Positions 18,886 to 28,348 of a stretch of DNA of 64,000 nucleotides are shown here, one piece after another. Made by a program: the position numbers and the translations under genes. The notes below the pieces were generated by a model, which was not told the origin of the DNA, made no database searches, and saw only the letters and a list, made by a program, of their open reading frames with translations. The stretch comes from Pseudobdellovibrionaceae bacterium. Lineage in GTDB: Bacteria > Bdellovibrionota > Bdellovibrionia > Bdellovibrionales > UBA1609. Where the stretch lies: positions 54,038 to 118,037 of the forward strand of contig JACKAN010000011.1 in the NCBI GenBank assembly GCA_020635055.1, read 5' to 3'. The stretch's first letter is position 1, and each line of letters begins with the position of its first letter.

Positions 18886-20295
18886 TTACATTTGACGGGC
18901 GCGCTTATCCACATTGAGAGCGGCTTCGCGAAGCACTTCAGATAGAGTGGGGTGGGCGTGAAAGGATCTTGCTAAATCTTCAGAGCTGCCACCAAATTCC
19001 ATTGCGACAACGGCTTCGCTAATTAAATCAGAAGCGCGAGGACCTAATATATGAACTCCTAAAATGCGATCTGTAGTTTTGTCGGCAAGAATTTTTACAA
19101 TACCATCTGTCATGCCCATAGCTTTGGCTCTTCCGTTGGCGGTAAATGGAAAACTACCAGAATTAAACTCTATGGATTTTTCTTTAAGTTGTTCTTCTGT
19201 GGCACCCACGCTGGCCAGTTCGGGCCAAGTGTAAATTACCGAGGGAACAGTCTCGTAATTCACATGTCCATACTGTCCGGCAATAATTTCGGCCACGGCA
19301 ACGCCCTCTTCTTCGGCCTTGTGAGCGAGCATTGGGCCTGGGGTCAAATCACCAATGGCATAAATATGAGGGTGATTTGTGCGATAATGAGAGTCCACAA
19401 CTACAAATCCTCTTTGGTTTTTTTCAATTCCTAAATTTTCTAAACCTAAGCCATCACTAAAAGGAATACGGCCGGCAGCTACGAGAAGTACATCGGCATG
19501 AAGTTCTGTAGACTTCCCATCTTTTAAACTTTCATAAGAGATTTTTACCATTGGTTCTTCAACAACTGCCGAAGAAACTTTGGCTTCGAGTACAAAATTT
19601 AGACCTTGTTTTTTTAATATTTGCAAAAATCTTTTGGCTATTCCAGAGTCTGTTGGACCACCTATTTGCTTGCTGTATTCAATAATTGTGACTTCTGTGC
19701 CCAAGCGAGCCCAAACAGAACCCATTTCTAAACCAATAGCACCGGCACCAATGACTATCATTTTTTTAGGAACTTTATCTAAATTAAGGGCTTCGGTGGA
19801 AGTGATAATTTTTTTTCCATCATACTTAATTCCAGGAAGAGTGTTGGGAATGCTTCCTGTAGCTAGAACTATATTTTTTGCAGAGACAACTTCCGTACTG
19901 CCATCATTTTTGTGGACTTCAATTTTATTTGCCGATTTTAACTTTCCAGTTCCTTGAAAACTAGTGATTTTATTTTTATCAAACAAATATTTTATGCCCC
20001 CAGTAAGGTCTGAAACAATTTTATCTTTTCGACTGAGCATAGTTTTTAAATTTAATTTTACTTCCGAAACTTCCACACCGTGTTGTTGTAAATCATGCTT
20101 GGCGGCAGAATAATATTCACTGGACTCCAGTAGGGCTTTTGAAGGAATGCATCCAACATTTAAGCAGGTGCCCCCAAAAGTAGCATCTTTTTCAATAACC
20201 GCTGTTTTTAAACCCAATTGAGCCATGCGAATGGCCCCAATATAGCCTCCGGGGCCACTTCCAATAACTACAACATCAAATTCTTGATTAGACAT
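18886..20295 (-). CDS. lpd: Dihydrolipoamide dehydrogenase (E3)
   Basis: Reoxidises the dihydrolipoyl arm of 2-oxoglutarate (and possibly pyruvate) dehydrogenase with FAD and NAD+. The sequence shows the N-terminal FAD motif GSGPGGYIGAIRMAQ, the redox-active disulfide in GGTCLNVGCIPSKALL, the NAD-binding GAGAIGLEMG, the second FAD segment YAIGDLTPGPMLAHKA, and the C-terminal interface with the catalytic His-Glu pair (HAHPTLSE). The start is ATG 20295, behind AGGAG, which leaves 8 bp to the sucB stop; the frame is open further upstream but without a ribosome site. Length (469 residues) is normal. Last gene of the sucA-sucB-lpd operon. Confidence 0.97.
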   Translation of the reverse strand: MSNQEFDVVVIGSGPGGYIGAIRMAQLGLKTAVIEKDATFGGTCLNVGCIPSKALLESSEYYSAAKHDLQQHGVEVSEVKLNLKTMLSRKDKIVSDLTGGIKYLFDKNKITSFQGTGKLKSANKIEVHKNDGSTEVVSAKNIVLATGSIPNTLPGIKYDGKKIITSTEALNLDKVPKKMIVIGAGAIGLEMGSVWARLGTEVTIIEYSKQIGGPTDSGIAKRFLQILKKQGLNFVLEAKVSSAVVEEPMVKISYESLKDGKSTELHADVLLVAAGRIPFSDGLGLENLGIEKNQRGFVVVDSHYRTNHPHIYAIGDLTPGPMLAHKAEEEGVAVAEIIAGQYGHVNYETVPSVIYTWPELASVGATEEQLKEKSIEFNSGSFPFTANGRAKAMGMTDGIVKILADKTTDRILGVHILGPRASDLISEAVVAMEFGGSSEDLARSFHAHPTLSEVLREAALNVDKRARQM

Positions 20296-20303
20296 TCCTA
20301 CTC

Positions 20304-21548
20304 CTATATTTCTAACAACATGCGCGCAGGATCTTCCATGCACTCTTTGATTTTAACTAAGAACTGAACCGACTCTCCACCATCAATAAGTCGATGATCG
20401 TAGGACAGAGCCAAATACATCATTGGGCGAACCACAACTTGTCCATTAATAGCAATTGGTCGCTCCTCAATTTTATGTAAACCTAAAATGCCTGTTTGTG
20501 GTGGATTCAATATGGGCGTGGAGAGCAGCGATCCGTAGACACCACCATTGCTAATAGTAAAAGTTCCATCACTCAAATCATCGATACTAATTTTTCCATC
20601 ACGGGCTTTGCCAGCATAATGTTTAATTGAAAGTTCAATATCTGCAATAGATAATTGTTCCGCGTTTTTTATAACAGGTACAACTAAGCCCTTCTCTGTG
20701 CCGACAGCTATTCCTATATTGTGGAAGTTCTTATATACAATCTCTGTACCATCTAAACTGGCATTGACCTTGGGGAAAGCTTTTAGGGCTTCGATGGCAG
20801 CTTTAACAAAAAATCCCATAAAGCCAAGCTTTACGCCATGTTTTTTCTCGAAACTTTCTTTGTACTGAGAGCGAATCTTCATTACTCCACTCATATCCAC
20901 TTCATTAAAGGTAGTGAGTATGGCGGCCGTATGTTGAGCTTCGACCAAACGTTTAGCAATGGTTTGTCTTAAACGCGACATGGGCTCGCGGTAAGTCTCT
21001 TGGCTTGCAACTTTAATATTTGGTAATGGGGGGGTATCACTTTTAGAAGGGGCTTGTTGAATTGCATTGGCAACTGGGGTATTTGCAGCTTGCAAAGCAT
21101 CACCCTTGGTAATTCTCCCACCTCGTCCTGAGCCTTGAATATTTTGAATTTGCAATTGATTTTCTTCAACTATTTTCTTTGTGGCGGGAGAAAGGTGTTG
21201 TTGTAATTCTGGATGAGCCATCGGGGCTTGAGTTTGATTTGCATGATGGCTCTTTACTGAGGCTGTCTTTTCTGTGCTCGGTACTTTAGCAGAGCTTCCT
21301 GCCGTATTGCTTGCTGAGGTATCAATTTCACCAACTATGGCTCCTATATTTACGGTGTCGCCCTCGTTCACCGCAGTGGACAATAGACCATCATTTTCGG
21401 CTACCACTTCGACACTGGCTTTGTCTGTTTCAAGTACTAGTAAAACATCGTCTCTATGGACAAATTCGCCATTTTGTTTTACCCATTCAGCAATGGTGGC
21501 TTCGGTAATTGATTCACCAACAGCGGGGACTTTAATTTCAACTTTCAC
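20304..21548 (-). CDS. sucB: 2-oxoglutarate dehydrogenase E2 (dihydrolipoyl succinyltransferase)
   Basis: Core of the 2-oxoglutarate dehydrogenase complex; moves the succinyl group from E1 to CoA. Domains in order: one lipoyl domain with the lipoylated Lys in ETDKASVEV (near residue 43), a Pro/Ala/Thr-rich linker, the E1/E3-binding domain (LSPATKKIVEENQL, then GSGRGGRITKGD), and the catalytic domain ending in SYDHRLIDGG with the HxxxDG active-site motif. At 414 residues it has a single lipoyl domain, as in SucB rather than multi-lipoyl AceF. It starts 12 bp after the sucA stop, so it is cotranscribed. Confidence 0.96.
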   Translation of the reverse strand: MKVEIKVPAVGESITEATIAEWVKQNGEFVHRDDVLLVLETDKASVEVVAENDGLLSTAVNEGDTVNIGAIVGEIDTSASNTAGSSAKVPSTEKTASVKSHHANQTQAPMAHPELQQHLSPATKKIVEENQLQIQNIQGSGRGGRITKGDALQAANTPVANAIQQAPSKSDTPPLPNIKVASQETYREPMSRLRQTIAKRLVEAQHTAAILTTFNEVDMSGVMKIRSQYKESFEKKHGVKLGFMGFFVKAAIEALKAFPKVNASLDGTEIVYKNFHNIGIAVGTEKGLVVPVIKNAEQLSIADIELSIKHYAGKARDGKISIDDLSDGTFTISNGGVYGSLLSTPILNPPQTGILGLHKIEERPIAINGQVVVRPMMYLALSYDHRLIDGGESVQFLVKIKECMEDPARMLLEI

Positions 21549-21560
21549 GGTGCACTCCTC

Positions 21561-24290
21561 TTAAAAGTATTGCAAAACTTTGTTAACTATTTCAGCTTGT
21601 TCTTTTTGATGAACTTTGGGCGAGCCAACAGCTGGGCTGGCTCTAAAAGTTCTTCCAATATATTTGGGTTGAACTTTCTTTACACCCAAATCGTCTAATA
21701 AAGTCATTAATTGTGGCATAATATAATGCCACGAGCCCATATTTTGTGGTTCTTCTTGTACCCATACTAAATTTTTTAATTTGGGAGCCGCGTTGATTAA
21801 ACTGGCCAATTGCGCTTTGGGAAGAGGGTAGAGTTGTTCGACTCTAACGAGCGCTGCCTTTTTTGTAGGATTACTCACTCTTTCTTTATCAATATCATAA
21901 TAGATTTTTCCAGAACATAAGAATAGAGTTTCTACGCTAGACATATCTGCTAATCTTGGGTCCACAATGACTTCTTTAAAACGACCCTCAGCCAATTCCT
22001 CCATAGATGAAACTACATCGGGATGGCGCAGTAAACTTTTAGGAGACATAATTACAAGAGGTTTTCGGAAATCTCTTTTCATTTGTCTTCTAAAAGCATG
22101 AAACAAGTTGGCAGGTGTTGTAAGGTTGCAAACTTGCATATTTTCTTGTGCGCAAAGTTGTAAATATCTTTCCAGTCTCGCCGAGGAATGCTCGGGCCCT
22201 TGCCCTTCATAGCCGTGGGGTAAAAGTAAGCAGAGTCCATTCATGCGAGCCCATTTTTGTTCGCCACTACACAAAAATTGATCAATAATAATTTGTGCAC
22301 CATTAGAGAAATCGCCAAATTGAGCTTCCCAAACAGTTAAAAATGTAGGATCTGAAGAGCTATTGCCGTATTCGTATCCCACTACGGCTAACTCAGACAG
22401 ACTGGAATTGTAAATGCAAAATTCTTTATCTGGATTGATTTGCTTTAAAGGGCAATACTCTTCATTGGTTTTAGTATCAAAGTAAACGGCTTGGCGGTGA
22501 GTAAAAGTTCCGCGCTTGCAATCCTGCCCAGAAAGTCGAACAGAATGTCCTTCATAAACTAAACTGGCATAAGATAACAATTCTCCCATGGCCCAATCCA
22601 AGCGATTGCTTTCTACCATTTGCTCCCTTGATGCTATGAGTTTTTGTATTTTTGGGTGAAGCTGAATTTCGCCAGGTTCTTTAGTTAGATACTCGCTGAG
22701 CTTTAATAAAATCTTTTTATCAATAGTGGTATTGGTAGTTTTAGTAAAATCATCAGCGGTTCCACGGCGCAAACCCTTCCACAGGCCATCAAAAGCAATG
22801 GGTTTTATTGTCGGGGGAGATTTTCTAACGCCATCAAGGATGATTTGTAAATTATCAATTTTTTGTTGATAAAAACTTTTGGCAAATTCCTCGTCGATAA
22901 CTCCTTCGGCCACAATTTTTTCGGTGTACTTTTTTAAAATGGGTGGATGTTTTTTGATTGCGTCATACATTAGGGGTTGAGTAAAAGCTGGCTCGTCCCC
23001 TTCATTGTGTCCAAAGCGACGATAGCAAATTTTATCAATAAAAATGTCTTGTTTAAATTCTTGGCGAAATCTTACGGCCATATCCATGGCTCTCACGCAA
23101 GCCTCGACATCGTCACCATTAACTAATAATACGGGGGCTTTAATGGTTTTGCTTATGTCCGAGCTATATCTTGTGGAGCGACTGTCTACAGGGTTGGTAG
23201 TGAAACCGACTTGATTATTTATAACTATATGTATGCTGCCGCCAGTGGTGTAACCCTTAAGTTGGGAAAGCTGGAGGGTTTCAGCAACAACACCTTGGCC
23301 AATGACTGCGGCGTCACCATGAATTTGAATTGCAATTACGGTTTTTCTTTCTTCGGTATCTTTGTTCCTTCTTTGTTTAGCTCTAGTCATCCCGCAAACG
23401 ACTGGGTTCACAGCTTCCAGGTGACTAGGGTTGAAGGCCAAAGAAATATGGCAAGGTCCATGGGGGGTTTGTTTGTCTGATGAGTAACCCATATGATATT
23501 TCACATCACCATCGTATTCGGTAGAATCGATGGTATTGCCTTCGAATTCAGAAAAAATCACTTCGACAGCTTTGTCCATAAAGTTAGCTAGAACATTGAC
23601 TCTTCCACGATGCGCCATGCCGATAACTAATTCTTTCACTCCAAGGGGGGTACCGCTTAAAACAGCTCTTTCTAACATAGGCAACAGTGCGTCTCCGCCT
23701 TCGACAGAAAAGCGTTTTGTTCCTACATAGCGAGTATGAATAAATTTTTCTAGAGATTCGGTTTTAGCAAGAGATTCAAAAATGCCTTTTTTAAGCTCCT
23801 TTGAAAGTTTAAGCACGGGCTCCGATTGTTCAAATTCTTTATGGAACCAAGTTCGAATGCGCGGCTCACAACCAGCAACATGGGGAGTGAGTGTGTTACA
23901 ATATATTTTTTCTAGCTTACTTATAATATCTTTAAGTGGAGAATTGGCTAAACCAATTATTGAGCCCACTTGAAATTTTTGATTGAGATCTTTTTCCGAC
24001 AAATTAAAATTTTTAAGATCAAAGTTGTCAGAAACTGGCTTGGCCAACCTTAGGGGGTCCAGATTTGCTTTGAGGTGGCCATAATCACGGTAATATTGAA
24101 TTAAATTGTAAACATCAATTTCTTTAGTAGAAAGTGAGTCGCCAGTTTTGGTAAGGCTTTGGGCGAACTCCACTCCTTCAAAAAACATTCGCCATTCCCC
24201 TTCGATAGACTGTGGATCTTTTAGGAAATTTTGATATTGCTGCTCTATATATTCTAAATTACTGCGATTGAGATAGCTGAATTTTTCCAA
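21561..24290 (-). CDS. sucA: 2-oxoglutarate dehydrogenase E1
   Basis: Thiamine-diphosphate-dependent decarboxylase of the TCA cycle. Landmarks are the N-terminal SucB-interaction peptide (NLEYIEQQYQNF), FHKEFEQSEPVLKLSKELK, GMAHRGRVNVLAN, the ThDP-binding GDAAVIGQG...NNQVGFTTNP region and the C-terminal transketolase fold (GPEHSSARLERYLQL). About 909 residues, close to the usual 930. I prefer the TTG start at 24290, because TAGGAG lies 7 bases upstream and the protein then opens with MEKFSYLNRSN. The upstream in-frame ATG at 24329 has no ribosome site. First gene of the operon; the divergent AsmA-like gene starts about 150 bp away. Confidence 0.95.
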   Translation of the reverse strand: MEKFSYLNRSNLEYIEQQYQNFLKDPQSIEGEWRMFFEGVEFAQSLTKTGDSLSTKEIDVYNLIQYYRDYGHLKANLDPLRLAKPVSDNFDLKNFNLSEKDLNQKFQVGSIIGLANSPLKDIISKLEKIYCNTLTPHVAGCEPRIRTWFHKEFEQSEPVLKLSKELKKGIFESLAKTESLEKFIHTRYVGTKRFSVEGGDALLPMLERAVLSGTPLGVKELVIGMAHRGRVNVLANFMDKAVEVIFSEFEGNTIDSTEYDGDVKYHMGYSSDKQTPHGPCHISLAFNPSHLEAVNPVVCGMTRAKQRRNKDTEERKTVIAIQIHGDAAVIGQGVVAETLQLSQLKGYTTGGSIHIVINNQVGFTTNPVDSRSTRYSSDISKTIKAPVLLVNGDDVEACVRAMDMAVRFRQEFKQDIFIDKICYRRFGHNEGDEPAFTQPLMYDAIKKHPPILKKYTEKIVAEGVIDEEFAKSFYQQKIDNLQIILDGVRKSPPTIKPIAFDGLWKGLRRGTADDFTKTTNTTIDKKILLKLSEYLTKEPGEIQLHPKIQKLIASREQMVESNRLDWAMGELLSYASLVYEGHSVRLSGQDCKRGTFTHRQAVYFDTKTNEEYCPLKQINPDKEFCIYNSSLSELAVVGYEYGNSSSDPTFLTVWEAQFGDFSNGAQIIIDQFLCSGEQKWARMNGLCLLLPHGYEGQGPEHSSARLERYLQLCAQENMQVCNLTTPANLFHAFRRQMKRDFRKPLVIMSPKSLLRHPDVVSSMEELAEGRFKEVIVDPRLADMSSVETLFLCSGKIYYDIDKERVSNPTKKAALVRVEQLYPLPKAQLASLINAAPKLKNLVWVQEEPQNMGSWHYIMPQLMTLLDDLGVKKVQPKYIGRTFRASPAVGSPKVHQKEQAEIVNKVLQYF

Positions 24291-24443
24291 GTGAAGACTC
24301 CTATGCTTAATATATGTCGACAATCTCATATTTTTATAACAAAGAAAGAATAAGCTGGGCAGTCCTGGGACCTAAGTCGAGAGCTTAATTGCGCAACGCT
24401 CCTTACATGCAAAATAGCTAGTCTGTGCGTAAACTATTTGAGT

Positions 24444-27374
24444 ATGGGAAAAGTTTTTAAAAATATTTGCATAACATTATTAGTATTTGCATTAGGATTG
24501 GGGGCCTTTTGGTATTTAGGCCGTGGTTTTATTGAAAATCATATAAAAGAAAAAATTATTGCCAACTCAAGTCCTTATTTACAAGGCTTTGCCTTAAATA
24601 AGGTAAAACTTTATTCTATTTTTCCCTTTCAAATGAAGTTAGATGGAATTCAATTTCAATATGCTGGTTTAGAAGTGACTGAAATATCTAGTATTAATAT
24701 ACTTGCTGAACTTAAAAATGCACTTTGGGACAGAAATAATAATTTAAATGTAAAAATGGAAGTCGACTCTGTTCAAATTCAAAAAGAACTTTCACTGGCA
24801 GCATTTATGAGCAAGGACAAAGTGGAGGGAGTCGCCGCAACCACAGCGGAGCCATCGGGATCGAAGTTGACTCCTTTATTTTTGCCTCTCTTAGCTCTGC
24901 CGTGGCCTATTCATCTTGATTTTTTTTTAAATTCTGGAAGTTTTAAAATTTTAGGACCAGACAAGAGATCCCTTTTGGAGTTGTCGGCCATTCAGTTAAG
25001 TGGAAAGCAAGCTCCATTTTTAGACACTAAGGCTCCGGTTTTATTTAATGTTAAAACACAGCTTCAAAGTGATTGGTTGGGCTTGAGCTACAAGCTGCCA
25101 ATTCAAATTTCTACCTCTGAGTCCTATTTTGTTGATCATAAAATTTCCGCAAAAAAATTGGATTTTTCAGTTAGCGGAATCAATATGACATTTAATGAAG
25201 GCTATTCGGATTTCTCTAAAAATGAACACTATTGGGACACTCAGATTGACATAAAAGATTTAAGTCAGCTGCCAAGCCTCCCTGACTTTTTGCCCGCAGG
25301 CCAATGGAAGGGGGCTATTCAGGGCAAAGTGCAACTTAAGAAAGTGGGTGTTGAGCCATTATTTGTTGATGTTGCTTTAAGCTCCACGCCTATTCAAGGG
25401 CAAGTTCAAGTGGAACAGGATAAACTAAAATTATCTGGAACTATATCTACTCAGTTCCAAACAAAATTTAATTATAAAAACAAGTTTAAATTAGAAAGCT
25501 TAAAAGGCTATTTAGATTTAGAGCAAGCCTCCGTTCAGCAGGGACAGTTTTTTGATAAGCCCACGGGAATTCCTATGAAAGCAGAAGTAGACATTCAATA
25601 CAATGAAGGCTTGCTTTTAGTAAAAAAAATGAACGCTTTATTTTACAAGTTAAAAACGACAATGTCTGGAAACTTAAGTCAGGACAATAAAAACAGTTCC
25701 AGTTTAAAAATTCAGGTTCCCAATACGGATTTATCGGGTTTTGAACAATTTATTCCCATTGCAAAGTCAGCTCCCATGAAGGGGCAGATCGGTCTACAAG
25801 CATTGGTGGAAGGCAACATTGGAAAGCTGAATGCTTTGATACTCAATGTAGAAGATTTCCACCTCAAAAATTTAAGCGCTTTAATTGACTATATGAATAC
25901 AGAAAAAGGATTTTCAATAAATGGCCCATTTCAATTAGATGCGAGTGGAAATTTAATTTTTGAAAAAATGCTAATTAAAAATGCTAATTTCAGTTTTAAA
26001 ACCAATGGCGATCAATTGGATTTTAAAGTCGCTAACAATATGACCAAAAAAAAGGGAAGCTTATTGCGTGTGTCGGCAAATTTACAGCAACAGAATAAAA
26101 AAATGACACTCAAGGAAACAATGATTAAATCTCCGGGTATAGATCTTGTAGCCTATGGAGACATCTATAACGAAGATTTAACTAAGTTTGAAATAAAAAC
26201 TAAATTGAATGAATTCAACAAAGCCGAGCTAGAAAAAGTCCTTCCCTTTTTAACCAATTTCGAAACACAACCCGTGGCTCGTGGAAATTTAAATATTAAG
26301 GGGGCTCTCGATCCTAAATTAGAATTGCAGGACCAAGCTTTTGAAATTTCGGGTGGCTTGTTTGTTAAAATTCCAGTTTACAAAGTGCAATCGAAAGTCC
26401 AAGCCCCGGGAGAGCAACCTATACAAGTAGAGGCGGCAGCGCCGGTGGCCTATTTGCCCGATTGGCCTATGTTTAGAAAAGCAAATTTACAAGTCAAGAG
26501 TTATGTAGATCATTTTTATTTTGATAATGTTCACTTAACGAACATTAGCTCAAATTCATTTCTCAAAGGTGGCATACTGAGTGCGACGGGCCAAGTGAGT
26601 GGTGCCTACGGTGGAAAAATATTTATTGATTCGTTAAAATTTAATGCTTTGAAATCAGCTCCTGAAAGCTTGGTGGCTTTGAGAATTAAAGATTTACAAA
26701 CCACGAAAGCTCTGTCTGATCTACTTGATAAATATCAGGGTGAATCCAATGGAATTCTCGATATGACCTTGCGTGGCCGTATTCCTTACCCCTATGGTCG
26801 GGAGTGGCATTCGGGAATATTGGCAAAAGGAAGTTTGGAGTTAAGAAATGCAAAGTTGCCAACTTTTGCATTTGATAAAATGGCAGGAGATGCCTTGGCC
26901 AATGCGCCGGGAATTGGCTCAAAAGAACAAGTTCTTTATGCACAAAATAATTATAAAATTAACACTCAATATTCCATGGCTAAAGACAAGGTATTATTAA
27001 CTAATTTTAATATTTTATCAGCAGAAGGTGGGCAATTTACCAGTAATGGGACAGTGGATGTGGACTTGAATTGCAATTTTTTTGGCGATGTGTTTTTAAC
27101 TAAAGCTCCTGTTCGGGGATCGGTTTTTGCAGCAAATAGAGATAATAAGTTAAGATTCACTACTCCGATCTCTATAAAGGGAACTCTCTTGAGTTCTTCC
27201 GCAAGTGTTTCTAGAGAAGAGCTGGACAGAATCTTATCCAATGCCATTCGTTTTGAAGCGAACAAGACTCAAATACAATCTCGAAAAGCTTTAGAGGATG
27301 CAGCCACAAAAAGCAAAAAAGATTTAGACAATAAAACAAAAAAGAAAATCAATAGTCTTTTTGAGATTAAATAA
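24444..27374 (+). CDS. AsmA-like envelope protein (976 residues)
   Basis: An N-terminal membrane anchor (ICITLLVFALGLGAFWYLG) is followed by about 950 residues rich in beta strand, with repeated short amphipathic segments and no cysteines of note. The C-terminal block with FNILSAEGGQFTSNGTVDVD and IKGTLLSSSASVSREELD is typical of AsmA/DUF748/TamB-type proteins. These are thought to be periplasmic bridges or supports for lipid transport to the outer membrane. It leads a plus-strand run with mscS, the squalene/phytoene synthase-like gene and the PAP2 gene. ATG 24444 is chosen over the in-frame TTG two codons upstream; no clear ribosome site is visible. Confidence 0.75.
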   Translation: MGKVFKNICITLLVFALGLGAFWYLGRGFIENHIKEKIIANSSPYLQGFALNKVKLYSIFPFQMKLDGIQFQYAGLEVTEISSINILAELKNALWDRNNNLNVKMEVDSVQIQKELSLAAFMSKDKVEGVAATTAEPSGSKLTPLFLPLLALPWPIHLDFFLNSGSFKILGPDKRSLLELSAIQLSGKQAPFLDTKAPVLFNVKTQLQSDWLGLSYKLPIQISTSESYFVDHKISAKKLDFSVSGINMTFNEGYSDFSKNEHYWDTQIDIKDLSQLPSLPDFLPAGQWKGAIQGKVQLKKVGVEPLFVDVALSSTPIQGQVQVEQDKLKLSGTISTQFQTKFNYKNKFKLESLKGYLDLEQASVQQGQFFDKPTGIPMKAEVDIQYNEGLLLVKKMNALFYKLKTTMSGNLSQDNKNSSSLKIQVPNTDLSGFEQFIPIAKSAPMKGQIGLQALVEGNIGKLNALILNVEDFHLKNLSALIDYMNTEKGFSINGPFQLDASGNLIFEKMLIKNANFSFKTNGDQLDFKVANNMTKKKGSLLRVSANLQQQNKKMTLKETMIKSPGIDLVAYGDIYNEDLTKFEIKTKLNEFNKAELEKVLPFLTNFETQPVARGNLNIKGALDPKLELQDQAFEISGGLFVKIPVYKVQSKVQAPGEQPIQVEAAAPVAYLPDWPMFRKANLQVKSYVDHFYFDNVHLTNISSNSFLKGGILSATGQVSGAYGGKIFIDSLKFNALKSAPESLVALRIKDLQTTKALSDLLDKYQGESNGILDMTLRGRIPYPYGREWHSGILAKGSLELRNAKLPTFAFDKMAGDALANAPGIGSKEQVLYAQNNYKINTQYSMAKDKVLLTNFNILSAEGGQFTSNGTVDVDLNCNFFGDVFLTKAPVRGSVFAANRDNKLRFTTPISIKGTLLSSSASVSREELDRILSNAIRFEANKTQIQSRKALEDAATKSKKDLDNKTKKKINSLFEIK

Positions 27375-27392
27375 TATGAGCAGGGTGGGGCA

Positions 27393-28304
27393 ATGGATTT
27401 TTTAAACAAAATAACATGGGAGTGGATGCCCGATCTGTGGAAAATTCAGCTCCTTTCTGTCGATGGCAAAACCATCACCTTAGGAAAAGTCATAACTGGA
27501 GTTGTGCTTTTTATAATGGGCTACTTTATTTGTCGTTCCTTGAGTAAAGAAATAGATAATCGCATTCTGTCGCGACTCGATATTGATGCTTCCTTAAAGC
27601 ACACATTTAAAACAATGATTTTTTATTCCATGTTAATCATTTTAACCTTGTTTGTCCTACGCTTACTTAATGTTCCCATAACTATTTTTACAGTTCTTGG
27701 GGGGGCTTTAGCTATTGGAGTGGGTTTTGGATCACAAAACATAGTTAATAATTTCATTTCAGGATTGATTTTAATGATAGAAAGACCCGTCAGAGTGGGG
27801 GATATCATTGAAACAGAAGGACTCAAGGGAACTGTAGAAAACATTGGTGCAAGAAGTACAATTATTAAATCCATGGACAATACACATTATGTAATTCCCA
27901 ACAGTTCTTTTTTAGAAAAAAACGTTCTCAATTGGACGCTTTCTGATGATGTGGTAAGAACAAAAGTATCTGTGGGAGTGGCTTATGGCTCACCCACACG
28001 ACGAGTGGAAGAACTGTTAAAGTTGGCCGTGACGGGCCATGAGCGAATTCTTAAATATCCCGAGCCTCTAGTTTTATTTTCTGATTTTGGAGATAACAGT
28101 CTTAATTTTGATATTTTTTTCTGGACGCGCGTAATAAATGTGATGCAGCTGAAGTTGCTTGAAAGTCATGTTAGATTTCAAATTGATGACTTATTTAGAC
28201 AAAATCAAATTGTAATTGCCTTTCCACAGAGGGATATCCATATTGATACTTTGTCACCAATACAGGTGCAAGTAGTTGAGAAACCTAGTGACAGTTTAAA
28301 GTAG
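27393..28304 (+). CDS. MscS-family mechanosensitive channel
   Basis: Tension-gated channel of the inner membrane that releases solutes on osmotic downshock. Three membrane segments (VVLFIMGYFICRS; TMIFYSMLIILTLFVLRLL; VLGGALAIGVGFGSQNIVNNF) end in the conserved pore helix GxGxGSQ, followed by the beta domain FISGLILMIERPVRVGDIIE and GTVENIGARSTIIKSMDN. At 303 residues it is close to E. coli MscS (286) and lacks large N-terminal periplasmic domains. ATG 27393 lies 18 bp after the preceding stop, behind GGTGGGG. Confidence 0.93.
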   Translation: MDFLNKITWEWMPDLWKIQLLSVDGKTITLGKVITGVVLFIMGYFICRSLSKEIDNRILSRLDIDASLKHTFKTMIFYSMLIILTLFVLRLLNVPITIFTVLGGALAIGVGFGSQNIVNNFISGLILMIERPVRVGDIIETEGLKGTVENIGARSTIIKSMDNTHYVIPNSSFLEKNVLNWTLSDDVVRTKVSVGVAYGSPTRRVEELLKLAVTGHERILKYPEPLVLFSDFGDNSLNFDIFFWTRVINVMQLKLLESHVRFQIDDLFRQNQIVIAFPQRDIHIDTLSPIQVQVVEKPSDSLK

Positions 28305-28348
28305 GTTTAATATACACAAAAAGTCTTTAATTTAAGGAGTTAGGTCGC

